Shown here one piece after another: positions 35,513 to 44,325 of a DNA stretch of 64,000 nucleotides. Position 1 is the first letter of the stretch, and every line of letters begins with the position of its first letter. The notes under the pieces are model-generated. The model was not told where the DNA came from and searched no databases. It saw nothing but the letters and a program-made list of their open reading frames with translations. The stretch comes from Bacteroidota bacterium (GTDB taxonomy: Bacteria > Bacteroidota > Bacteroidia > B-17B0 > Aurantibacillaceae): the NCBI GenBank assembly GCA_016702705.1, contig JADJDM010000010.1, positions 62,001 to 126,000 on the forward strand, given 5' to 3'. A program made the translations under genes and the position numbers.

Positions 35513-38500
35513 ATGTTAAATAAAATCATTGATTTTTCAATCAAGAATAAACTCATTATAGGTTTATTCATTATTTCACTTGTATTATATGGCTCTTACG
35601 AAGTAATCAAGCTTCCGATAGATGCTGTGCCTGATATTACCAATAATCAAGTACAAGTGATAACAGTTGCTCCTTCGTATGGTGCAACAGATATAGAACG
35701 TTTGGTAACTTTCCCTATCGAACAAGCAAATGCAAACATTAGTGGATTGCTTGAAATAAGAAGTTTTTCTCGTTTCGGTTTATCGCTTGTAACCATTGTG
35801 TTTGATGATGAAACGGATATTTACTGGGCAAGGCAGCAAGTTGCAGAGCGGCTTCAAAAAGTACAATCCACCATTCCAAAAGATATTGGCATGCCAGAGT
35901 TAGGTCCAATATCAACAGGTTTAGGAGAGATATATCAATACGTTGTTCGTCCAAAAAAAGGGTATGAAAAAAAGTATTCTGTTACCGAACTTAGAACCAT
36001 ACAAGATTGGATTGTTCGTCGCCAACTATTAGGTGTAAAAGGTGTTGCAGAGGTAAGCAGCTTTGGCGGAAAATTAAAACAATTTGAAATTGCAGTTGTT
36101 CCCGACAAACTAAAATCCTATAACATTACAATAGCAGATGTTTTTAAAGCCATTGAAAACAATAATCAAAACACAGGCGGCGCCTATATAGAAAAAGGCC
36201 CAACCGTGCTTTACATTAGAAGCGAAGGTTTAATAGGCAATATAGAAGACATAAAAAACATCGCCATAAAAAGTACAGAAAACGGAACGCCTTTATTTAT
36301 AAAAAACGTAGCCGATGTTCGAATTGGAACTGCCACACGTTATGGTGCCATGTGTTATAATGATGAAGGCGAAGTAGCAGGCGCTATTGTAATGATGTTG
36401 AAAGGTGCTAACAGCAGCGAGGTAATAGAAAATGTAAAAGAACGCATTGCTCAAATACAAAAAACAGTTCCCGAAGGAATTGTTATTGAACCCTTTTTAG
36501 ATAGAACAAAAATGGTAAACAATGCCATTGGCACAGTAGAGAAAAACTTGCTAGAAGGCGCTCTCATTGTGGTGTTTGTGCTTGTTTTATTCTTAGGCAA
36601 TTTTAGAGCTGGCTTATTAGTTGCATCAGTTATTCCACTTGCTATGTTATTCGCCATCATCATGATGAATACATTTGGTGTGAGTGGTAATCTAATGAGC
36701 CTTGGTGCGCTAGACTTTGGATTGATTGTAGACGGGGCAGTAATTATTGTGGAAGCGGTAATGCATCAACTTGCCCATAGTAAAAAGTTCTCTAATCTAA
36801 ATTCACTTTCTCAAAAAGAAATGGATGAAGAGGTGCGCCAATCATCAGGGAAAATGATGAATAGCGCTGTGTTTGGGCAAATTATCATTTTAGTTGTTTA
36901 CTTACCAATCTTTACTTTACAAGGTATTGAAGGAAAAATGTTTAAACCCATGGCACAAACAGTGGCTTTTGCATTAATGGGCGCATTTATTTTATCACTT
37001 ACTTACATTCCAATGATGAGCAGTATTTTCTTGAGCAAAAAAATCAAGCATAAGAAAAACATTTCTGATAGAATAATGGAAGCTGTTGAGCGTCGTTATC
37101 AAAGCCTAATTACAAAGGTTCTTAACTTTCCAAAGGCTGTTTTATTTTCGGTAATTGGAACATTTATTATTGCTGCAATAGTACTTACTGGTTTAGGAGG
37201 TGAATTTATTCCAGCTTTAGAAGAAGGAGATTTTGCAGTAGAGACAAGGGTTTTAACTGGTAGTAATTTAACTACCTCCATTGAAAATACACAAAAGGCA
37301 GCGGGGATATTAAAAAGTAAATTCCACGAAGTAGAAAAAGTAGTTACTAAAATTGGAAGTGGCGAAGTTCCAACCGACCCAATGCCAATGGACGCAGCTG
37401 ATATGATGGTAATACTAAAAGATAAAAGCGAGTGGACAAATGCTTCTACCTTTAATGAACTTGCCGAAAAAATGAATGCTGCTTTAGTAGATGTTCCTGG
37501 TGTTACTTTTAGTTTTCAGTTTCCAGTTCAAATGCGTTTCAACGAATTAATGACGGGTGCTAAGCAAGATGTAGTTTGTAAAATATTTGGCGAAAACCTT
37601 GATACACCTGCTAAGTACGGAGAAAAGCTAAACAAAATAATTGCTACTGTTGATGGTGCAGAAGAAATTTATGTGGAAGCAATAACAGGGATGCCTCAAG
37701 TTATTATTGAGTACAACCGACCTGCTATTGCACAATATAACATGTCGATTGCTGACATCAATAAAGTAGTGAATACTGCTTTTGCCGGACAAAGCGGAGG
37801 CATTGTATACGAAGGAGAAAAACGTTTTGATTTAGTTGTGCGCTTAGATAGTAACCAACGTAAAAACATAAGCGACATACAAAATCTGTTAGTGGAAACA
37901 CCACAAGGAACACAAGTTCCTTTGCAACAATTAGCAAAGATTGAAATTAAAGACGGACCAAATCAAATACAACGTGAAGACACTAAACGACGTATGATTG
38001 TTGGTTTTAATGTGAAAGGCCGCGATGTGCAAAGTATTGTAAATGAACTAAAGGATAAAGTAGAGAAACAAATAAAATTCCCTAGTGGCTACTACCCTAC
38101 TTACGGCGGCGCATTCGAAAATTTGAATGCTGCTAAGAAACGTTTAAGTGTTGCAGTGCCCATTTCTTTATTACTTATTTTCTTATTGCTTTATTTTGCA
38201 TTTAGTTCAATTAAGCATGGCTTGTTAATTTACTCTGCCATTCCTCTTTCTGCTATTGGAGGAATATTTGCACTTGCCTTGCGTGGCATGCCATTCAGTA
38301 TTAGCGCAGGGGTTGGATTTATTGCCTTGTTTGGTGTTGCTGTTTTAAATGGCATTGTACTTATTGCCGAATTTAATCGCTTAAAGAAAGAAGGCTTAGA
38401 TGATTTAAAACGTATAGTAATTATGGGAACAAAAGTAAGATTACGTCCAGTTTTAATGACAGCATTTGTAGCTTCACTTGGATTTTTTCCAATGGCTGTT

Positions 38501-39877
38501 AGTAATGGAGCAGGTGCAGAAGTGCAACGTCCTTTAGCCACTGTTGTAATTGGAGGTTTACTAATTGCAACTTTCCTTACACTATTTGTTTTACCTGTAT
38601 TGTACATTTTATTTGAAAAAAGCGGGAAAGAAAAAGTAAAAATTACTCCTTCGGCAAGCATAATAGCATTGCTAATTGGAATAAGTTTATCAAGCACTGT
38701 GTTTGCGCAAACACCAATAACTTTGCAAGGAGCAATTGATACAGCTTTAAAAAACAACCTACAAGTTCGTAACGAAAAACTAAAAAGCGAATACCAGCAA
38801 AAATTAATTAAGTCGGCAGCACAAGTTCCACAAACCATGGTAACAGGTGAGTACGGACAAATAAATAGTTCCTATGCTGATAATAAATTTTCGATTGGAC
38901 AAAGTTTTAGTTTCCCAACTGTTTATTCAAAAGAAAAATCATTGCTCAACAATACTTGGAAAAGCAGTGTAGTATCTATTGCAATTAAACAAGCTGAACT
39001 AAAGAAAGATGTTGCTAATGCTTATTACGACTTGGTTCTACTAAATCAGAAAAAACAATTGTTATTAAAAATGGATAGTTTGTACGGTGATTTAGTTTCG
39101 AAAGTAAACCTACGTTTTGAAAAAGGGGAAACCAACATCCTCGAAAAAACAAGCGCTGAAACGCAGATGGGGCAAATTAAATTGCAGTTAGAACAAATTG
39201 CTCAAGACTTGGAAATAGTTCGTTTGCAATTTCAATTATTGCTTAATACTAAAACTGTTTTTGTGCCAAGTTCAACAGATATTAAAGCAATGCGCGATAA
39301 TACAAGCTCGGCATTAGATACTGCTGCATTAAGCAAGCATCCAAGCATTCAACTATTAACCCTACAAAAAAACAATGCTGCCTTAACTACTAAATTGGCG
39401 AAAGCAAAATTGTTACCCGAACTGTCGCTTATGTATAATAACATGAGCATGAAAGGAACTGGCTCTGATAATGTATTGTATACAGGCTCAACAAGGTTTC
39501 AATCGGCGCAGGTGGGAGTTGGAATTCCTTTGTTTTTTGGCTCACAAAAGGCGAAAATTAAATCGGGTAAAATTGGGGAAAGCATTGCAAACAACAATTA
39601 TCAAATTGCTTTGCAGGAAATTGGAAAGGAACACATGACTGCTTTTGTGCGTTATACAAGTCTTTTAAAATCGGTTGAGTATTTCGAAAACACTGGTTTA
39701 AAAAATGCCCAGCTTATTTCAACTTCTGCTAACAAACAATTCAGTTTGGGAGAAATTAATTATTTAGAATGGACCATGCTCAACAACCAAGCAATATCTA
39801 TTCAAAACGATTATTACGATGTACTCCGAAATTTAAACCAAAGCATTATTCAACTGAACTATTTATCTACTAAATAA
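35513..39877 (+). CDS. CzcA/CusA heavy-metal RND pump fused to a TolC-like outer-membrane factor
   Basis: A 1,454-aa fusion. Residues 1 to about 1035 are a complete HME-RND pump (twelve helices, two large periplasmic loops, proton-relay motif DFGLIVDGAVIIVEA near 400-415). About 1047-1063 is a hydrophobic segment ending TVFAQT that looks like a signal peptide with an Ala-x-Ala cleavage site. About 1064-1454 is a TolC/CzcC-type outer-membrane factor with paired coiled-coil repeats. The pump exports divalent cations or Cu/Ag; the metal cannot be told. The adaptor gene follows after 9 nt. Confidence 0.92.
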   Translation: MLNKIIDFSIKNKLIIGLFIISLVLYGSYEVIKLPIDAVPDITNNQVQVITVAPSYGATDIERLVTFPIEQANANISGLLEIRSFSRFGLSLVTIVFDDETDIYWARQQVAERLQKVQSTIPKDIGMPELGPISTGLGEIYQYVVRPKKGYEKKYSVTELRTIQDWIVRRQLLGVKGVAEVSSFGGKLKQFEIAVVPDKLKSYNITIADVFKAIENNNQNTGGAYIEKGPTVLYIRSEGLIGNIEDIKNIAIKSTENGTPLFIKNVADVRIGTATRYGAMCYNDEGEVAGAIVMMLKGANSSEVIENVKERIAQIQKTVPEGIVIEPFLDRTKMVNNAIGTVEKNLLEGALIVVFVLVLFLGNFRAGLLVASVIPLAMLFAIIMMNTFGVSGNLMSLGALDFGLIVDGAVIIVEAVMHQLAHSKKFSNLNSLSQKEMDEEVRQSSGKMMNSAVFGQIIILVVYLPIFTLQGIEGKMFKPMAQTVAFALMGAFILSLTYIPMMSSIFLSKKIKHKKNISDRIMEAVERRYQSLITKVLNFPKAVLFSVIGTFIIAAIVLTGLGGEFIPALEEGDFAVETRVLTGSNLTTSIENTQKAAGILKSKFHEVEKVVTKIGSGEVPTDPMPMDAADMMVILKDKSEWTNASTFNELAEKMNAALVDVPGVTFSFQFPVQMRFNELMTGAKQDVVCKIFGENLDTPAKYGEKLNKIIATVDGAEEIYVEAITGMPQVIIEYNRPAIAQYNMSIADINKVVNTAFAGQSGGIVYEGEKRFDLVVRLDSNQRKNISDIQNLLVETPQGTQVPLQQLAKIEIKDGPNQIQREDTKRRMIVGFNVKGRDVQSIVNELKDKVEKQIKFPSGYYPTYGGAFENLNAAKKRLSVAVPISLLLIFLLLYFAFSSIKHGLLIYSAIPLSAIGGIFALALRGMPFSISAGVGFIALFGVAVLNGIVLIAEFNRLKKEGLDDLKRIVIMGTKVRLRPVLMTAFVASLGFFPMAVSNGAGAEVQRPLATVVIGGLLIATFLTLFVLPVLYILFEKSGKEKVKITPSASIIALLIGISLSSTVFAQTPITLQGAIDTALKNNLQVRNEKLKSEYQQKLIKSAAQVPQTMVTGEYGQINSSYADNKFSIGQSFSFPTVYSKEKSLLNNTWKSSVVSIAIKQAELKKDVANAYYDLVLLNQKKQLLLKMDSLYGDLVSKVNLRFEKGETNILEKTSAETQMGQIKLQLEQIAQDLEIVRLQFQLLLNTKTVFVPSSTDIKAMRDNTSSALDTAALSKHPSIQLLTLQKNNAALTTKLAKAKLLPELSLMYNNMSMKGTGSDNVLYTGSTRFQSAQVGVGIPLFFGSQKAKIKSGKIGESIANNNYQIALQEIGKEHMTAFVRYTSLLKSVEYFENTGLKNAQLISTSANKQFSLGEINYLEWTMLNNQAISIQNDYYDVLRNLNQSIIQLNYLSTK

Positions 39878-39886
39878 TAAAACACT

Positions 39887-41017
39887 ATGAAAAATATATT
39901 TTTAATAATCATTGTAAGCTTGCTCCTACTTTCTTGCGGAAGCAAAGAAACAGAACAAAAACAAACCGAAACAGCCAACACTGAAACAACAATAAAACTA
40001 AGTGATGTGCAAATTAAAAACAGTGGAATAGTTTTAGGTAAAACCGAAATGCGTTCTATATCAACTGTTTTAAAAGTAAACGGTAAAATTGATGTACCAC
40101 CTCAAAACATGGTATCGATAAGCGTTCCATTAGGTGGATATTTAAAAAGCACCAAACTCTTACCTGGAATGAAAGTAAAAAAAGGTGAAGTAATTGCGAA
40201 TATAGAAGATCAACAGTACATTCAATTACAACAAGATTACTTAACCGCAAAAAGTAAGTTGAGTTATCTAGAAAAAGAATATCAACGTCAAAAAGAGCTT
40301 AACCAAAGCAAAGCAAGCAGTGATAAGGTATTTCAAGAAACAGAAACAACTTACCAAGGGCAAAAAATATTGGTTAAGTCATTAAGTGAAAAATTAAGAT
40401 TGATTAGTATTAACCCTGATAACTTGGATGAAAACAATTTATCGCGTAGTATTAATTTGTATGCCCCTATTGATGGGTTTGTTTCTACAGTAAATGTAAA
40501 CATTGGTAAATATGTAACTCCAAGCGACGTGCTTTTTGAATTGGTAAACCCAAGCGATATACATTTAGCGCTTACCATATTTGAAAAAGACATCAATAAA
40601 CTATCTATCGGACAAAAATTAATGGCTTATACAAATAACGAACCCGACAAAAAACATCCTTGCGAAATATTGTTGATTGGTCAAAACCTTTCTGCAGAAA
40701 GAAGTGTGGAGGTACATTGCCATTTTAATGATTACGATAAAACTTTAATTCCAGGCATGTACATGAATGCAGATATTGAAGTGAAGGCAAATGATGTAAT
40801 TGCAGTTCCAACTGATGCTATCGTTCATTTTGAAGGCAAGGATTATGTTTTTGTGCAAGATGTAGCAAATACGTTTATCATGACAGAAGTACAAAGCGGG
40901 GCATCAGAAAATGGATTTACCGAGGTAATTAATGCAAACGAAATCAAAGCTAAGTCGATTGTGGTGAAAGGTGCTTACACTGTGCTAATGTCGATTAAAA
41001 ATAAGGCAGAAGAATAA
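39887..41017 (+). CDS. Efflux RND transporter periplasmic adaptor subunit (CzcB/CusB-like)
   Basis: A 376-aa membrane-fusion protein linking the RND pump to its outer-membrane channel. The lipobox SLLLLSC places Cys at about residue 17. A barrel-sandwich/lipoyl half (VPLGGYLKSTKLLPGMKVKK), a helical hairpin (LQQDYLTAKSKLSYLEKEYQ), the second lipoyl half (NLYAPIDGFVSTVNVNIGKY) and beta-barrel plus membrane-proximal domains follow in order. Operon with the fused pump. No regulator gene is in the operon. Confidence 0.9.
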   Translation: MKNIFLIIIVSLLLLSCGSKETEQKQTETANTETTIKLSDVQIKNSGIVLGKTEMRSISTVLKVNGKIDVPPQNMVSISVPLGGYLKSTKLLPGMKVKKGEVIANIEDQQYIQLQQDYLTAKSKLSYLEKEYQRQKELNQSKASSDKVFQETETTYQGQKILVKSLSEKLRLISINPDNLDENNLSRSINLYAPIDGFVSTVNVNIGKYVTPSDVLFELVNPSDIHLALTIFEKDINKLSIGQKLMAYTNNEPDKKHPCEILLIGQNLSAERSVEVHCHFNDYDKTLIPGMYMNADIEVKANDVIAVPTDAIVHFEGKDYVFVQDVANTFIMTEVQSGASENGFTEVINANEIKAKSIVVKGAYTVLMSIKNKAEE

Positions 41018-41029
41018 GCTAAAATGCTT

Positions 41030-41060
41030 TTTGCTTGAGGATTAATTTTTCTTAACTTTG
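41030..41060 (+). promoter_or_regulatory. Promoter of the second ECF sigma operon (near-leaderless)
   Basis: TTTG at 41030-41033, a 19-nt spacer and TAACTTTG at 41053-41060 fit the consensus closely. The start codon is at 41069, so transcription would begin within about 2 nt of the ATG. Confidence 0.6.
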
Positions 41061-41068
41061 GGTAGCAT

Positions 41069-41656
41069 ATGCTTTATCCCGAAAAATACAATGACCTTAG
41101 CGATAAGGAATTGATAGCCGAATACAAACGTACGGCCGATAAAGTATTTGTTGGTATCCTTTACAAACGTTACTCTCATTTAGTAATGGGTTTGTGCATG
41201 AAGTATTTAAAGGATGAGGACAATGCACAAGATGCTGTAATCAATATTTTCACTAAGCTTTTTGATGATTTACTAAAGCACAACGTTGAATATTTTAAGA
41301 GTTGGCTGTACACTTTTACCAAAAATCATTGTTTAATGTTCCTTCGTTCGGCAAAGTCGAAATTAAGCAAAGACCTTGATTATGAGTATGATGTAAAAAC
41401 TTTTGTGGAAAAAAGCGAAGAGATGCATCAAAATGCCAACAAGAGAGAACAAGATTATGTAGCCTTAGAAAAAGCCTTGGCAGGATTAAATGAAGAACAA
41501 AGAAAATGCGTTGAACTATTTTATATACAAGATAAAAGTTATAATGAAATAGTAGAAATAACGGGATACAGCTTAAACAACGTAAAGAGCTTTATCCAAA
41601 ACGGAAAAAGAAATTTAAAGATAAAACTGGAAACAGAAATTGGAAAACAAGAATAA
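41069..41656 (+). CDS. ECF-type RNA polymerase sigma factor
   Basis: A 195-aa sigma-70-family group IV factor. Region 2 (FVGILYKRYSHLVMGLCMKY, EYFKSWLYTFTKNHCLMFLR) is followed by an acidic linker and region 4 (LNEEQRKCVELFYIQDKSYN, VKSFIQNGKRNLKIKL). It is paralogous to the sigma factor at 29317. Its end overlaps the next gene by 17 nt, so it is coupled to a membrane protein with a TonB-like domain, probably its regulatory partner. It has its own promoter just upstream. Confidence 0.87.
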   Translation: MLYPEKYNDLSDKELIAEYKRTADKVFVGILYKRYSHLVMGLCMKYLKDEDNAQDAVINIFTKLFDDLLKHNVEYFKSWLYTFTKNHCLMFLRSAKSKLSKDLDYEYDVKTFVEKSEEMHQNANKREQDYVALEKALAGLNEEQRKCVELFYIQDKSYNEIVEITGYSLNNVKSFIQNGKRNLKIKLETEIGKQE

Positions 41657-42896
41657 CATATCAAAAGAAGACTTTTTGAAATTGTTTGATTCGAATGAAC
41701 CAAAAGATTTGGAGCATTTGGATGATTTTGAAAAAGAAGCTTTGGAAGGATTAAAAATGATGAAGAATCCTTCCATCGTGAATTCTATTGATGCAAAAAT
41801 TGACACAAAACTAGCCGAACTTGTCGCTGCCGAAAAAAAAGGTGGTAAACGAGCGGGCATGTATTTCCTTTCTATTGCGGCTTCTATTGCATTAGTAATT
41901 GGTTTGTTCTTTATATTTAAACAAACAGAGCCAAGTTTAAAAGAAGAAGTTGCTGTTGTAAAAGAACAAGAAGCAAAAGATGCTACTGGCGCAATTACAG
42001 ATGCAGAACCAAAAATTGATTCGGATGGAAAAATAGTAGCTGAGCAAAAACCAGATTTATACGAAAAACAATTACCGGGCAATTCGCTTGGTCCAGTAGA
42101 AGAAAAATCATTAGAAACAATGGCTTTTGCAGAAAACGGAAAAGATCTTGCACTTCAAAAAGGAAATACCAAATACGAAGTAAAAAAAGAAGCTGAAGGT
42201 TATATTGCTGATGATAGAAAAGAAATTGTTGCTACTCCTCCTGTAATGGCGGGAGATGTAATGAACGATGAAAGTGTTGTTGTTAATAGTAAAGATAAAG
42301 ATGCAAACCTTGATTTAGAAGAAAAGGTAGTTGTGACAGATAACATTAAACTTGCAGAAACCGACGGTAAAAAAGACGAAGCTTTTAAAACAAAAGTGAG
42401 TAAAAAAACTGCTGAAACTAAAAACAGAGCTATTACCCCTGCCGAAAATGCTGCACCAACTGTTGCTCAAACAATTGTTGGAACGTCCAATAACACAAAT
42501 ACTAATACTAACAACACAACCACTTTTACCAATACGGCAGGTAGTGGAGTTATTGCAAATAATACCATTTCAGCCAATTCAATCAGCGCCAATAAACCTG
42601 CAAGTTATGTAGTTTCAGAGTTTGTAGGTGGTAAAAAAGCTTTAGATGAATACATTAAAAAGAATTTGAAAGTTCGTGCAACTTGCCCCGCTGAAGAAAT
42701 AATTATTGTGAAATTTAGTGTTGATGCAACTGGAAAAATTAGCAAGCCAAAAATTGAAAGCAAAACAGGCAATTGCGACGATTGCGAAAAAGAAGCGCTA
42801 AACTTTGTGAAGAACATGCCTAACTGGAAAGCAGCAACGCAAGATGGAAAAGCAATTGCATCTAAACAACAAGTAGTGTTGAGTTTTAAGAAATAA
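41640..42896 (+). CDS. Membrane protein with TonB-like C-terminal domain (sigma partner)
   Basis: A 418-aa protein starting at TTG inside the sigma gene. The cytoplasmic N-terminus (EDFLKLFDSNEPKDLEHLDD) could bind the sigma factor. One transmembrane helix is at about 75-95 (YFLSIAASIALVIGLFFIF), followed by a long Lys/Glu/Asn-rich periplasmic region with a low-complexity Asn/Thr stretch near 280-300. The C-terminal ~90 residues form a TonB-like fold (IIVKFSVDATGKISKPKIES, EALNFVKNMPNWKAATQDGK). Probably an anti-sigma-like sensor; inference from gene order and topology. Confidence 0.72.
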   Translation: MENKNNISKEDFLKLFDSNEPKDLEHLDDFEKEALEGLKMMKNPSIVNSIDAKIDTKLAELVAAEKKGGKRAGMYFLSIAASIALVIGLFFIFKQTEPSLKEEVAVVKEQEAKDATGAITDAEPKIDSDGKIVAEQKPDLYEKQLPGNSLGPVEEKSLETMAFAENGKDLALQKGNTKYEVKKEAEGYIADDRKEIVATPPVMAGDVMNDESVVVNSKDKDANLDLEEKVVVTDNIKLAETDGKKDEAFKTKVSKKTAETKNRAITPAENAAPTVAQTIVGTSNNTNTNTNNTTTFTNTAGSGVIANNTISANSISANKPASYVVSEFVGGKKALDEYIKKNLKVRATCPAEEIIIVKFSVDATGKISKPKIESKTGNCDDCEKEALNFVKNMPNWKAATQDGKAIASKQQVVLSFKK

Positions 42897-42932
42897 AAGT
42901 ACTAATTGGTTTTCTTAGCCTATCTTTACACA

Positions 42933-43340
42933 ATGAATATCGAAACTCCTGAAACTGATTACCTATTTATTAAAGCATCTCAAATTCCGAAAGCTGGAAA
43001 AGGTTTATATACAGCAATACCAATTTACAAAGACGAGGTAATTGCCTTATTTAAAGGGGAAATACTATCAGAACTTCAAATACAGGGAAGACTAAAAAAA
43101 GGTAAAGATCAATATTTCATTAGAATGTTAGACGGAACAATTATGGATTCGATAAACACAAAGTGTTTTGCAAAATATGCTAACGATGCGCAAGCCTATC
43201 CCAATTCCAGTATAAAAAATTGCGCTAAAATTACCATTGATGAAGATGATAATGTTGCTTTAATAGCAACACGCAACATTAAAGTAAACGAAGAGATTTT
43301 TTGCGGCTACGGAAAAGCCTATTGGAAAAAGCACGGATAG
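42933..43340 (+). CDS. SET-domain protein
   Basis: A 135-aa stand-alone SET domain, a lysine methyltransferase fold. Visible motifs: IPKAGKGLYTAIPIYKDEVI at the start (SAM-binding GxG), the FAKYANDAQAYPNSSIKNCA pseudoknot segment (replacing RFINHSCxPN) and NEEIFCGYGKAYW (the GEELxxxY motif). The ATG at 42933 is preferred; an in-frame TTG 27 nt upstream adds nine hydrophobic residues with no homologous role. Substrate unknown. Bacterial SET proteins may modify ribosomal, DNA-binding or host proteins. Confidence 0.78.
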   Translation: MNIETPETDYLFIKASQIPKAGKGLYTAIPIYKDEVIALFKGEILSELQIQGRLKKGKDQYFIRMLDGTIMDSINTKCFAKYANDAQAYPNSSIKNCAKITIDEDDNVALIATRNIKVNEEIFCGYGKAYWKKHG

Positions 43341-43377
43341 TGTTCGTTAGTGAATTCCACCTCTAACGCTTTCACGC

Positions 43378-44169
43378 TTAATTGGAGGTACAGAAAGCGG
43401 GAATATTACTTGTTTCAACAATTTTTAGAGAAACTGGTGGTCCAAACATTTCGCCTAAACTTGTATCTTTTTTATTCATTTGCACAATTAAATCACACTC
43501 GTTTTCGTTTGCATATTTAACAATAGCGGCTGCAACATCTGTTCCTGGAATAGATTTATTTGTACAATTAATTCCCTTTTCCTTTATGAATTTTTTCACT
43601 TGATTTAAATATGGCAATATATCATTTTCATACTTTTCGTCGTTTGGACTAAAAACAGAAACAACCTTTACACTCGCACCATAATATTTTGCCAACTGAA
43701 CAACTGTTCCAACCTTTTCTCTACTTTCAATACTTAAATCAATAGGCATCAATATATTCTTACAATCGTTTCTATTATCAGCCGAACGAATTGTTATGAT
43801 TGGGCACGGAGCCTTTTTAATAAATTTAGACACATTAGTACCTCCCAAAAAACTTCTGAATCTTACTTGAGTATCTAGGCCAACTACTATTAACCCACAG
43901 CCCAACTCTTCGGCCTTTTCATCTGTAAGTTCATAAACATCACCTTTTAAATTAATAATATCAACTTCAAGCCCTGATTCACTTCGCGTATTACTTGCAA
44001 GCTGCTCCAACTCCAATTGTGAATCATGATCACTACTTGGATCGGCATGCATTAAAATTAGTTTTGAATGAGTGAACTTTGCAAGATTGTAGGTCTGTTT
44101 GATTGCAACTAGCGATTGTTTAGAAAAATCAACAGGAATTAAGATGGAGCTATTTTCTTTAATAAGCAT
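43378..44169 (-). CDS. Universal stress protein with two UspA domains
   Basis: A 263-aa tandem UspA protein. Domain 1 (about 8-140) begins SSILIPVDFSKQSLVAIKQT and carries the nucleotide-loop region VVGLDTQVRFRSFLGGTNVS followed by KKAPCPIITI. Domain 2 (about 145-263) begins KNILMPIDLSIESREKVG and ends with LIVQMNKKDTSLGEMFGPPV. The second domain has a divergent loop and may not bind ATP. Cytoplasmic stress-response protein, likely induced in stationary phase or redox stress. Single gene. Confidence 0.88.
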   Translation of the reverse strand: MLIKENSSILIPVDFSKQSLVAIKQTYNLAKFTHSKLILMHADPSSDHDSQLELEQLASNTRSESGLEVDIINLKGDVYELTDEKAEELGCGLIVVGLDTQVRFRSFLGGTNVSKFIKKAPCPIITIRSADNRNDCKNILMPIDLSIESREKVGTVVQLAKYYGASVKVVSVFSPNDEKYENDILPYLNQVKKFIKEKGINCTNKSIPGTDVAAAIVKYANENECDLIVQMNKKDTSLGEMFGPPVSLKIVETSNIPAFCTSN

Positions 44170-44325
44170 AAGAATGAAATTTTATAACAAAGATAAGGAA
44201 TCAACGATGAAGGATAAATTAAGCCTGACAAGTTATTAAATAACAAAGGTTAATAACCCGAATTTTAATAGAGTGCTATACTATCAAAGTATTAATTGAA
44301 AAAACAGAACTTTTTGGCTTTCTCC

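Noticed and set aside
38230..38838. 202-aa minus-strand frame
   Set aside because: Antisense shadow of the strongly conserved pump helices of the CzcA-type gene.
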